64,000 bases of DNA from NCBI RefSeq assembly GCF_010646885.2, contig NZ_CP050700.1, forward strand, positions 2,010,501-2,074,500, read 5' to 3'. A model generated the notes under the pieces. It was given only the letters and a program-made list of their open reading frames with translations, had not been told where the DNA came from and ran no database searches. Position numbers and translations under genes: made by a program. Source of the DNA: Desulfopila sp. IMCC35008 (lineage in GTDB: Bacteria; Desulfobacterota; Desulfobulbia; Desulfobulbales; Desulfocapsaceae). Shown piece by piece: positions 57,440-64,000 of the stretch. Position 1 is the stretch's first letter. Every line of letters starts with the position of its first letter.

Positions 57440-60400
57440 GTGGACAGGTTGATATATTCTTCAGGACCGGTTGCCCAAGGGGCCGATATTATCGATAAAG
57501 CAGAAAGTGTAGGGCTTGACCCGAGGCTCCTGTATGAGGCTGTTATTGATCTCTCTACGGAAGGGTTATTGACGGCCAATTCTATTAATATTGCGGCAGG
57601 TATACTGCTTAAAGATTTAGGATTGCCGCGATACTTCTTTGAACACATCCAGAAAGACTCACTGGTTCATCTCCTTCAGTCAATTGCTGCATCAATCAAG
57701 ATTGTTGAAGGTTCGGTGACCCTTTATAAAAGCGTCGCCAGCATCGATTTTGATCTTTCCCACGGTAGCGAGGTTCAGCGTGTTCGTATTGCGACTGAAG
57801 AGACCCGTGACTCCATGGAACAATTGCTGGAAGACCAGATTTCAGGTCACCGGCGTGAATACTATTACAGCCAAGAGTCTCGATACCATACGTATATAAT
57901 CCGGCCTGAGACCGTTCCTGATTATCCGGCAGAGGCCTATGAAAAATCCCGTTTTTTATTTTCCATAGCCGGTGACTATGTTGTTACTCCGGAACCAACC
58001 CGCAGACGATATGAGAAGTTTCTCACAAGCTGTGAGAACCAGATTACACCTCTTATTGAGGTATTTAATCTTCCGGAGACAGGTGAGACCCGGTTAATGT
58101 TCAAAAGTGATTTTGAAAAGCCGCAACTCCCTCTGCTGAGGCAGATACTTATAGAGCGCGGGTTGACAATGGTACGTGCCTATTGGGAACCCTATTTTAC
58201 CAAGACGGGGCACTCCTCATCTATCTGTGCTTTCTATATCGTCGGCGAATTGACCCGCAAACAGGAATCGACCCTGCTTCGCGATATGTATTCGTTCCTC
58301 TCTTTTGCCGTTAATGGTATTGATAAGCTGTTTATACAAGGAAAACTTTCCTTTCAGGAGATGCTGTTTGCCGGAAACGCAATTGACTTCACCCATATGT
58401 TCATTTATCAGGAGGGGGAAAACAAGACTGACAGAGAAATCCTTGAGAGCCTAACCAATAAGGATCATCAGGATGCATTTGGAAAAAGATTGCAGAGTTC
58501 CACCAAATCCATATACGGCATACAACTGATAGATACTACTGCTAAAAGGAATGTCGACTTGCTTAAGGACCTCTATCAGTTGTTTGATAAACGTTTTAAC
58601 CCCGACGTCAGGAATCGTTTGACAGATGAGGAGTTAGAGCAGGCATGGGTTGAATTCGACAAGAAGATTACGTCACGTTTTATCGATTACCCGTTAGGGT
58701 ACGATATTTTTGCATTCATGTTCAAGGTTATCAGCTGTACCTTGAAAACGAATTTTTATAAGCATGAGAAACGATCGTTTTCTTTTCGTTTTAGTTCTTC
58801 TATTCTCGATCCGCTTATTTTCAGTCAGTTTGTATACGGAATTTTTTATGTCAATGGTCATTATGCCTGCGGTACTCATCTTAGAGCTGCCGATATCTCT
58901 CGTGGCGGGTTGCGCCTGATTCGAGTTTCCAGGGCAAATTACGATGCGGAACTCGACAATGCAGTCCTACTTAACTATGCACTTGGCCCAAAGGCACAAC
59001 GTCTTAAACATAAGGATATCTGTGAGAGTGGTTCCAAAGGCGTTGTAGTCCCTCAACCGCCGTATGCCAAGCTTTCTGCAGAAGCCCTGAACGATTATAC
59101 CGAGGGCATTATGGACTTGATGCTGCTCGATGATTCTATTGTTGATTATTATGGTCAACCTGAATTGATTTTTTTCGGACCCGATGAAGGAACTGCCGGT
59201 TTGATGGATGCCGTGGCGATGCGAGCAAAAGCGCGCGGTTATCAACACTGGCGGACAATCACTACAGGGAAGTCCTTTGGTATTCCCCACGACACCTATG
59301 GTGTGCTCGATTCAGGGGAGTTGTTCGGACTCTTCAACAGGGATGATCAGGGGGTCGATCTGCAGGTTAACGGGGAGTCTCTTTGTGTTACTACTGACAT
59401 GAAGGAAATTCACCAGAAGATCGGTGGCAAAGTACGCCTGAGCGGCATGACCACGACCAGTGTTATGAGCGCCTTCAGGACCCTTATCCATCATTATGGA
59501 GAAGATGAAGTGAATATGAACCTGATGATAACCGGTGGGCCGGATGGCGACCTCGGGGCGAATCAGATTCAATGCTATAAGGGGAAAATCTGCCTGATTA
59601 TTGATGGTGGCTCTATTCTTTTCGATCCTGACGGACTTGACAAGGAGGAACTTTTAAAACTCGCATTTAAACGAAACTCCTCTCCACGGGAAAACTCCAT
59701 GTATTTTCCGGAAGACAAGCTTGGTCCCAAAGGATTCAGGGTTCCTCTTGGTTCACGAAATGTAACTTTACCAGACGGCAGTGTTATCGAGGATGGAACA
59801 CTTTTTCATAAGACGTTCCTGTCTGAACCGGAAAACCGCAAATATATAAAGGAAGCAAATATCAAGGCATTTATTCCTTGTGGCGGCTTCAAGGACACCA
59901 TTAACCAGACAAACGTGAAAGAGTTCCTGGCGATATTCAAGGAACTTAGGTTTATCGTTGAGGGAGCTAACGTCTTCTTCGATGATGTTGCCAGACGCTA
60001 TATAGCTATGGCAACGGAAATTATGCAGATTAAGGATACATCAGCAAACAAGGGCGGCGTCTATTCAAGTTCTGTATCCGAAGTGCTCACCGCATTCCTC
60101 TATCGTGATGGCTATGAAGAGGAGTTGCTTAATGTGAGGGAAACTCGCTGGGAGCTGATTCGAAATATCATTGAGGCGGTAGAGGAATATGCGCGGATTG
60201 AAGGGGAGACTCTGCTGAAGTTGTATGATGCAGACCAGATGATACCTCTGTTTGATCTGTCGGAGAGGACCAGTGAGCAGATCTTTGCCCTTCAGGAACT
60301 ATTGCTTGCACGTCTTGATGAAATCTTTGCCGAGGAGGAGTTAGTGTGGAGTGTTCTGGAGAACTACATTCCGGCTGTACTCATAAATAAACTTGGTCGT

Positions 60401-60568
60401 GACACCATAATTGAGATCCTTGGGAGTGCCGAACTTGTTGCCTATCGGGATGCTATAGTGACCAAGAAACTTGCCTCCCTGGCATTATATGAGTTTGGAG
60501 ATAGATGGGAAGAGTTCCTTGCAGAAGTTCGGTCGGATATGGTTTCAGCATTAAAAAAGGTCGTTTAA
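57440..60568 (+). CDS. NAD-specific glutamate dehydrogenase, large (about 115 kDa) type
   Basis: 1042 residues; GTG start with GGAGGAG six bases upstream. It oxidatively deaminates glutamate to 2-oxoglutarate and ammonia with NAD. The C-terminal half carries the dehydrogenase core: GGLRLIRVSRANYDAELDNA, GSKGVVVPQPP, the GGPDGDLGANQIQ nucleotide loop, PCGGFKDTIN and VEGANVFF. The long N-terminal region has regulatory character. It lies divergent from a GntR gene. The large form suits amino-acid catabolism in anaerobes; regulation by the adjacent GntR is likely. Confidence 0.92.
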   Translation: MDRLIYSSGPVAQGADIIDKAESVGLDPRLLYEAVIDLSTEGLLTANSINIAAGILLKDLGLPRYFFEHIQKDSLVHLLQSIAASIKIVEGSVTLYKSVASIDFDLSHGSEVQRVRIATEETRDSMEQLLEDQISGHRREYYYSQESRYHTYIIRPETVPDYPAEAYEKSRFLFSIAGDYVVTPEPTRRRYEKFLTSCENQITPLIEVFNLPETGETRLMFKSDFEKPQLPLLRQILIERGLTMVRAYWEPYFTKTGHSSSICAFYIVGELTRKQESTLLRDMYSFLSFAVNGIDKLFIQGKLSFQEMLFAGNAIDFTHMFIYQEGENKTDREILESLTNKDHQDAFGKRLQSSTKSIYGIQLIDTTAKRNVDLLKDLYQLFDKRFNPDVRNRLTDEELEQAWVEFDKKITSRFIDYPLGYDIFAFMFKVISCTLKTNFYKHEKRSFSFRFSSSILDPLIFSQFVYGIFYVNGHYACGTHLRAADISRGGLRLIRVSRANYDAELDNAVLLNYALGPKAQRLKHKDICESGSKGVVVPQPPYAKLSAEALNDYTEGIMDLMLLDDSIVDYYGQPELIFFGPDEGTAGLMDAVAMRAKARGYQHWRTITTGKSFGIPHDTYGVLDSGELFGLFNRDDQGVDLQVNGESLCVTTDMKEIHQKIGGKVRLSGMTTTSVMSAFRTLIHHYGEDEVNMNLMITGGPDGDLGANQIQCYKGKICLIIDGGSILFDPDGLDKEELLKLAFKRNSSPRENSMYFPEDKLGPKGFRVPLGSRNVTLPDGSVIEDGTLFHKTFLSEPENRKYIKEANIKAFIPCGGFKDTINQTNVKEFLAIFKELRFIVEGANVFFDDVARRYIAMATEIMQIKDTSANKGGVYSSSVSEVLTAFLYRDGYEEELLNVRETRWELIRNIIEAVEEYARIEGETLLKLYDADQMIPLFDLSERTSEQIFALQELLLARLDEIFAEEELVWSVLENYIPAVLINKLGRDTIIEILGSAELVAYRDAIVTKKLASLALYEFGDRWEEFLAEVRSDMVSALKKVV

Positions 60569-60582
60569 AAAACTTAGGTTAT

Positions 60583-60598
60583 TCCCGGTATACCGGGA
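60583..60598. promoter_or_regulatory. 16-bp palindrome after gdh
   Basis: TCCCGGTATACCGGGA is a perfect palindrome 15 bases after the gdh stop. It has no T run, so it is a poor terminator. Its GTATAC core equals that of the two GntR-like sites, making a third weak operator possible. Confidence 0.4.
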
Positions 60599-60684
60599 TT
60601 GGGTATGGGATCAGACCTCTGGGCTGATTCCTTATTGATGGTTCCCGGGTTGTTGGGATAGATGACCTGGAATTACGCGAATTA

Positions 60685-60694
60685 TTGTATACAA
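60685..60694. promoter_or_regulatory. Second copy of the GntR-type operator TTGTATACAA
   Basis: The same 10-bp palindrome as at the gdh promoter lies 13 bases before the start of the small winged-helix gene. A repressor here would block its ribosome site or promoter. Two exact 10-mers within 3.5 kb of one GntR gene are unlikely by chance. Confidence 0.6.
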
Positions 60695-60706
60695 AAGAGG
60701 GATGCA

Positions 60707-60964
60707 ATGGCGTACGTGGCAGACAAGAAGGAAATCCTGAAAGTATTGGTCGAAAACCTCAACAATAACGATCATCCTCAGATCGTTGAAGCAGATGAAA
60801 TTGCCAGACGGCTGAACATGAGCCAGAAGGAAATCCGTCGAATTATCAAGATGATGCAGCAGGTTGGCGAAGTAGAGAGCGATCCGGAAGGGCAGAAATT
60901 GGTAATAACCCGTCAAGGGTTGCGCTGGATGGCAAGTCATTCGACTGCTACCATGCAAATGTAG
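60707..60964 (+). CDS. Small winged-helix-like protein
   Basis: 85 residues from ATG 60707 (AGAGGG upstream); the earlier ATG at 60662 is rejected because it would place the operator-like site inside the gene. VEADEIARRLNMSQKEIRRIIKMMQQVGEVESD has the look of a winged helix, followed by VITRQGLRWM as wing. It probably binds DNA or regulates another factor. I recognise no named family. Confidence 0.7.
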   Translation: MAYVADKKEILKVLVENLNNNDHPQIVEADEIARRLNMSQKEIRRIIKMMQQVGEVESDPEGQKLVITRQGLRWMASHSTATMQM

Positions 60965-60975
60965 AAAAATTCCGG

Positions 60976-61007
60976 GAAACCGGCCCTGCAGTCAGATGGC
61001 CGGTTTC
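60976..61007. terminator. Hairpin between convergent genes
   Basis: GAAACCGGCC and GGCCGGTTTC form a 10-bp stem with a 12-base loop between the winged-helix gene and proC, which converge. No T run follows on either side. It may serve as a two-way terminator. Confidence 0.55.
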
Positions 61008-61024
61008 TCGAAGCGGTTTGGGAC

Positions 61025-61876
61025 CTACTTGCCGTTTTTTTCAAGAAAGCTTTGAATCATCATTTCCCCGAGTTCCCTGGATCGGTTCGTGGCGGCTTCC
61101 ACAGCATCCATAATAGTAGTGCGTAATCCTCCCTGTTCCAGGGTGTGTATCCCGGCAATGGAGGTTCCGCCTGGCGAGGTGACCCGATCCTTTAATTGAC
61201 CCGGATGCTCATTAGACTCAAGCAACAGTTTAGCTGAGCCCATAACAGTCTGGGTGGAAAGCAGAAGGGAGTCTTTTCGGGAGAGCCCCATTTTCACACC
61301 GGCATCAGCCATGGCGTCGATTATAAGAAATACGTAAGCGGGGCCGCTTCCGCTTAGCCCGGTAAATGCGTCCATCAGGATATTTTCTTCAATAAACACT
61401 GAAATACCGACAGAGTCGAAAATAGCCTTGGCCATCTCTATATCACCAGGACGTACGTTTTTGCCAGCAGCAATCGCTGTAGCGCTCTCTTTCACAAAAG
61501 CACAAATATTTGGCATCACCCTTATGAGTCGTAACTCCTTTTGCAGGCCTGCCTCGATAGCTGCCAGGGGGACTCCCGCAGCAATCGATATAATCAATTG
61601 TTGTTGATTAAGGAATTCAGAGGTTTCTTTAAGTACCGCAGCCAGTATTTGAGGCTTGGTCGCATAGATCAGGATCTCAGAGCATTTTGCAACTTCTGTA
61701 TTATTCAGGGTTGTCTTAACGCCATATTTTTCACTCAGATTAAGGAGTGGTTCGTCCCTGATATCGGAGCAGATAATGTTTTCCGGGGTTGCAGCACCAG
61801 AGAGCACGAGTCCGCTGGTTAAGGCCTCTGCCATATTGCCGCCGCCGATAAAACCGATTTTTTTATCAGTTAACAT
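61025..61876 (-). CDS. proC: Pyrroline-5-carboxylate reductase
   Basis: 283 residues. An N-terminal Rossmann fold (IGFIGGGNMAEALTSG) binds NAD(P)H. SIAAGVPL, VMPNICAFV and LSGSGPAYVF with VTSPGGTSIAG are the ProC dimer and substrate motifs. It makes proline from pyrroline-5-carboxylate. It is a single gene on the - strand, 178 bases after the hexapeptide gene. Confidence 0.95.
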   Translation of the reverse strand: MLTDKKIGFIGGGNMAEALTSGLVLSGAATPENIICSDIRDEPLLNLSEKYGVKTTLNNTEVAKCSEILIYATKPQILAAVLKETSEFLNQQQLIISIAAGVPLAAIEAGLQKELRLIRVMPNICAFVKESATAIAAGKNVRPGDIEMAKAIFDSVGISVFIEENILMDAFTGLSGSGPAYVFLIIDAMADAGVKMGLSRKDSLLLSTQTVMGSAKLLLESNEHPGQLKDRVTSPGGTSIAGIHTLEQGGLRTTIMDAVEAATNRSRELGEMMIQSFLEKNGK

Positions 61877-62004
61877 AGTGATTCGTTCCTTGGCTCAGTT
61901 GATGAAAATGGTAAAAAAGTGGGTAATGCAACAAGGAGATTACTGTACGTCGACCAGGAGTGGGGAGTCAAGCGAAAAAAGTTGGAAGGGAAATGTCTCA
62001 GCCA

Positions 62005-62043
62005 TTACCCGACCCACGTCTTCGGTGGAGTTGGGTCGGGTAA
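62005..62043 (-). terminator. Strong hairpin downstream of the hexapeptide gene
   Basis: TTACCCGACCCA and TGGGTCGGGTAA form a perfect 12-bp stem with a 15-base loop, directly after the stop of the - strand hexapeptide gene. There is no long T run, so the terminator call is moderate. Confidence 0.6.
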
Positions 62044-62054
62044 AATGTCCGTGA

Positions 62055-62858
62055 CTACCTTCGAATAATTGACCTGTTGGGGTGATACCCGGAAGCCGCT
62101 GTGAGGTTGGGCATAAGCATGCAGTTTTTGCCAAAGATGGTGCCGGGACTCGTGACTGAGTTACAGCCCGTCTGACTGTTATCCCCAAGGATTGCTCCGA
62201 ACTTGCGCATACCTGTATCGATACGCTCACCGTCAATCATGATGGCAACGTTTCCCGGGATGAAACGGAGGTTGGCAAATTTTGTCCCTGCACCGAGGTT
62301 GACGTTGGTGCCCAGAATGGAGTCTCCGAGATAGGCGAAATGACCGGCTTTGGCATCGTTAAGGAAGATTGAATGTTTTATCTCAGTAGTATGGCCGAGT
62401 ACACATCTTTTCCCCGAGAGGCAGTATCCGCGCAGGTAGGCACCTTGGCGAATCTCGGTGCAGTCGCCAATAATTGCCGGTGATTTGATCATTGCCCCTG
62501 ATTCAACCAGCACGCCTTCACCTATGTCGATGCGGTCACCAAGAAGGACGGCACCTGCCATAAGAACGGATGCTCCTTTTAATATTTCACCATTGTCGTG
62601 AACAATAAGTTTTCCCTTGGTGGTGTCACCATACTCTATTACGAGATGATTTCCTGAAAGCCAGTTTCCGCCATGATATACAACTGTCTCCGGCAGTGGC
62701 TTTCCGGGAGGCAGGTATGGTGTTTCTAAGGAAGGATAAGTATATTTATTCATATATTCTTTCAGTTCGGCAAGGGCAGACCACACATAAGGGCCTGCGG
62801 CAAAAAGGTCGGCATGAGGGAAATCCGAAAAATCGAAAAAAGATTTGGCTCGTAACAT
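62055..62858 (-). CDS. GlmU-like hexapeptide-repeat protein
   Basis: 267 residues: an N-terminal part of about 90, then a left-handed beta helix (EILKGASVLMAGAVLLGDRIDIGEG...). It ends in a segment (GAILGDNSQTGCNSVTSPGTIFGKNCMLMPN) that resembles the C-terminal acetyltransferase half of GlmU/UDP-GlcNAc diphosphorylases. The nucleotidyltransferase domain of GlmU is missing. It is likely a sugar acyltransferase or nucleotidyltransferase-like scaffold; the substrate is unknown. Confidence 0.75.
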   Translation of the reverse strand: MLRAKSFFDFSDFPHADLFAAGPYVWSALAELKEYMNKYTYPSLETPYLPPGKPLPETVVYHGGNWLSGNHLVIEYGDTTKGKLIVHDNGEILKGASVLMAGAVLLGDRIDIGEGVLVESGAMIKSPAIIGDCTEIRQGAYLRGYCLSGKRCVLGHTTEIKHSIFLNDAKAGHFAYLGDSILGTNVNLGAGTKFANLRFIPGNVAIMIDGERIDTGMRKFGAILGDNSQTGCNSVTSPGTIFGKNCMLMPNLTAASGYHPNRSIIRR

Positions 62859-63189
62859 ATTGACTCCGGTAGTTTAAATGCTCTTATACTGTGGATATTG
62901 ACCGATTAGTATCACTAATGTTCATATCTATTCAAGAGAAAAACGATACACCGTAAAATGATTGAGGAAACCTGGCTTGACTTCATGAACCTCTATGTTT
63001 AGTTTTTGCTCGGTTTTATTATAGAGTAAGGTAAAGTTAAGAAAACCGTGTCTGATGCGGTTTGCCCGAATAGTTTTTATGAATGCAGGGTAAGATATCG
63101 TAGGGCTCTAAACGATCTGACTTCGCGAGTTATTATTATATGTATCGGCAGCCTGGAAATGTGTTGTGGTCGCCGATCAGGAGGTGTGT
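62859..63189. other. Divergent intergenic region before lon
   Basis: 331 bases between divergent genes. AGGAGG at 63179-63184 is the lon ribosome site. I see no convincing heat-shock promoter or CIRCE-type repeat; a weak TTGACT at 62977 lacks a clear -10 partner. Confidence 0.4.
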
Positions 63190-64000
63190 GTGGAATTTAG
63201 TGATTCTTTGTCCATCAGCATGGACGATTTTGCCAGCAATGAAGAGGTAGAAATTCCGGAAGTATTGCCGATGATGGCGGTACGGGATGTGGTGATTTTT
63301 AATTACATGATCATTCCTCTTTTTGTTGGTCGGCCAGGGTCTGTCGAAGCAGTGAATGAGGCGTTGAACTCCAACAAACTCATCATGCTGGTGACCCAGA
63401 AAGATGCGACCAAGGATGACCCCAAGGAGGAAGATCTCTACAACATCGGCATGGTCTGCATGGTGATGCGGACCCTTAAAATGCCTGATGGGCGGTTAAA
63501 AGTCCTTGTCCAGGCCATGTCAAAGGCTTCTATCAAGGAGTTTATCCGAACAGACCCCTCCTATCAGGTCTCAGTTGAGGTAATTGAAGATCTTGAGGTT
63601 GAGGAAGTCACTGTTGAGGTTGAAGCGTTGATGAGGACGGTGCGTGAGCGGACAGAAAAGATCATGTCCCTTCGTGGCATTCTTTCCGCTGACCTCATGA
63701 TGATCATCAACAATATCGAGGAGCCTGGAAGGCTTGCCGATCTCGTAGGTTCAAACCTGCGCCTGAAAATAGTTGAGTCACAGGCAATTCTCGAAGAGAC
63801 AGACCCTGTACGGCGGCTTGAGTTGGTAAATGAACTACTCTCAAAAGAGCTTGAGGTTTCCACCGTCCAGGCCAAAATCCAGAATGACGCCAAGGAGGAA
63901 ATGTCTCGCTCCCAGCGTGAATACTATCTTCGGGAACAATTGCACGCCTTGCAAAAAGAGCTTGGCGACACCGACGAGAGAGCCCAGGAGATTGAGGAGC
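63190..64000 (+). CDS. lon: ATP-dependent protease Lon, N-terminal part (runs off the window)
   Basis: A frame of 270 codons open to the window end. The N-terminal LAN substrate-binding domain reads VLPMMAVRDVVIFNYMIIPLFVGR, then VRERTEKIMSLR and EEMSRSQREYYLREQLHALQKELG, which leads into the linker before the AAA+ domain. GTG 63190 has AGGAGG five bases upstream; ATG 63220 is an alternative. Lon degrades damaged and regulatory proteins. The ATPase and Ser-Lys protease domains lie beyond the edge. Confidence 0.93.
   Translation, partial: MEFSDSLSISMDDFASNEEVEIPEVLPMMAVRDVVIFNYMIIPLFVGRPGSVEAVNEALNSNKLIMLVTQKDATKDDPKEEDLYNIGMVCMVMRTLKMPDGRLKVLVQAMSKASIKEFIRTDPSYQVSVEVIEDLEVEEVTVEVEALMRTVRERTEKIMSLRGILSADLMMIINNIEEPGRLADLVGSNLRLKIVESQAILEETDPVRRLELVNELLSKELEVSTVQAKIQNDAKEEMSRSQREYYLREQLHALQKELGDTDERAQEIEE

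Noticed and set aside
62977..63024. Possible lon promoter or heat-shock box
   Set aside because: The -35-like TTGACT has no proper -10 at normal spacing and no sigma-32 or CIRCE match.
63564..63893. 109-codon - strand frame
   Set aside because: It is antisense to lon.

Overview
The window reads as a chromosomal segment of a Gram-negative, probably anaerobic bacterium. The best guess is a Desulfobacterota (Desulfobulbales-like) sulfate reducer. This is inferred from the gene mix (large NAD-type glutamate dehydrogenase, NadA, CoaBC, PpsR, tRNA-queuosine mannosyltransferase, Lon) and from the IS and RIT load. No rRNA, tRNA or CRISPR array was seen.

Layout. (1) 1-13351, + strand: a tight run of surface-polysaccharide genes, with two complete GT4 and four GT2 glycosyltransferases, a DUF2304 protein, a YdcF/ElyC protein, a two-domain HAD protein and two polytopic GT-C-like proteins. 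(2) 13365-22445: a transposon nest. An intact IS4 element with target duplication is followed by a second IS4 remnant, cut by an IS66 copy (A). Copy A is cut by a second IS66 copy (B, 8-bp target duplication), B is cut by a three-recombinase RIT element, and the RIT is cut by an IS630 element. (3) 22880-30817: a decayed duplicate of the 9758 membrane gene, then an AT-rich cassette: WecE-like aminotransferase, LpxD-like acyltransferase, small unknown protein, KAS III, acyl carrier protein, lipid-linked GT2, two SMR-type proteins and a large membrane protein. It looks like a self-contained pathway that makes an amino sugar, N-acylates it with a dedicated acyl chain, attaches it to a lipid carrier and flips it. 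(4) 31211-33190: a frameshifted IS3 element next to another IS3 relic. (5) 33249-43562, - strand: a 3437-residue secreted subtilase with five near-identical 314-residue FN3/discoidin units plus one divergent unit. (6) 44085-49411: four more GT2 genes and a WbaP/WcaJ-type initiating sugar-phosphate transferase. (7) 49618-64000: housekeeping genes, namely a BI-1 family protein, coaBC, ychJ, a small membrane protein, ppsR, a YkgJ protein, a tRNA-queuosine mannosyltransferase, nadA, a GntR regulator beside the NAD-glutamate dehydrogenase, proC, a hexapeptide protein and the 5' part of lon.

How it fits together: the WbaP-like enzyme would start the lipid-linked glycan, the many GT2/GT4 enzymes extend and decorate it, and the GT-C-like and SMR proteins act at the membrane. 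The AT-rich cassette in the middle, bounded by IS debris and a decayed paralogue, looks acquired or swapped. Near gdh, the palindrome TTGTATACAA occurs both at the gdh promoter and before the downstream winged-helix gene, suggesting one small GntR regulon.
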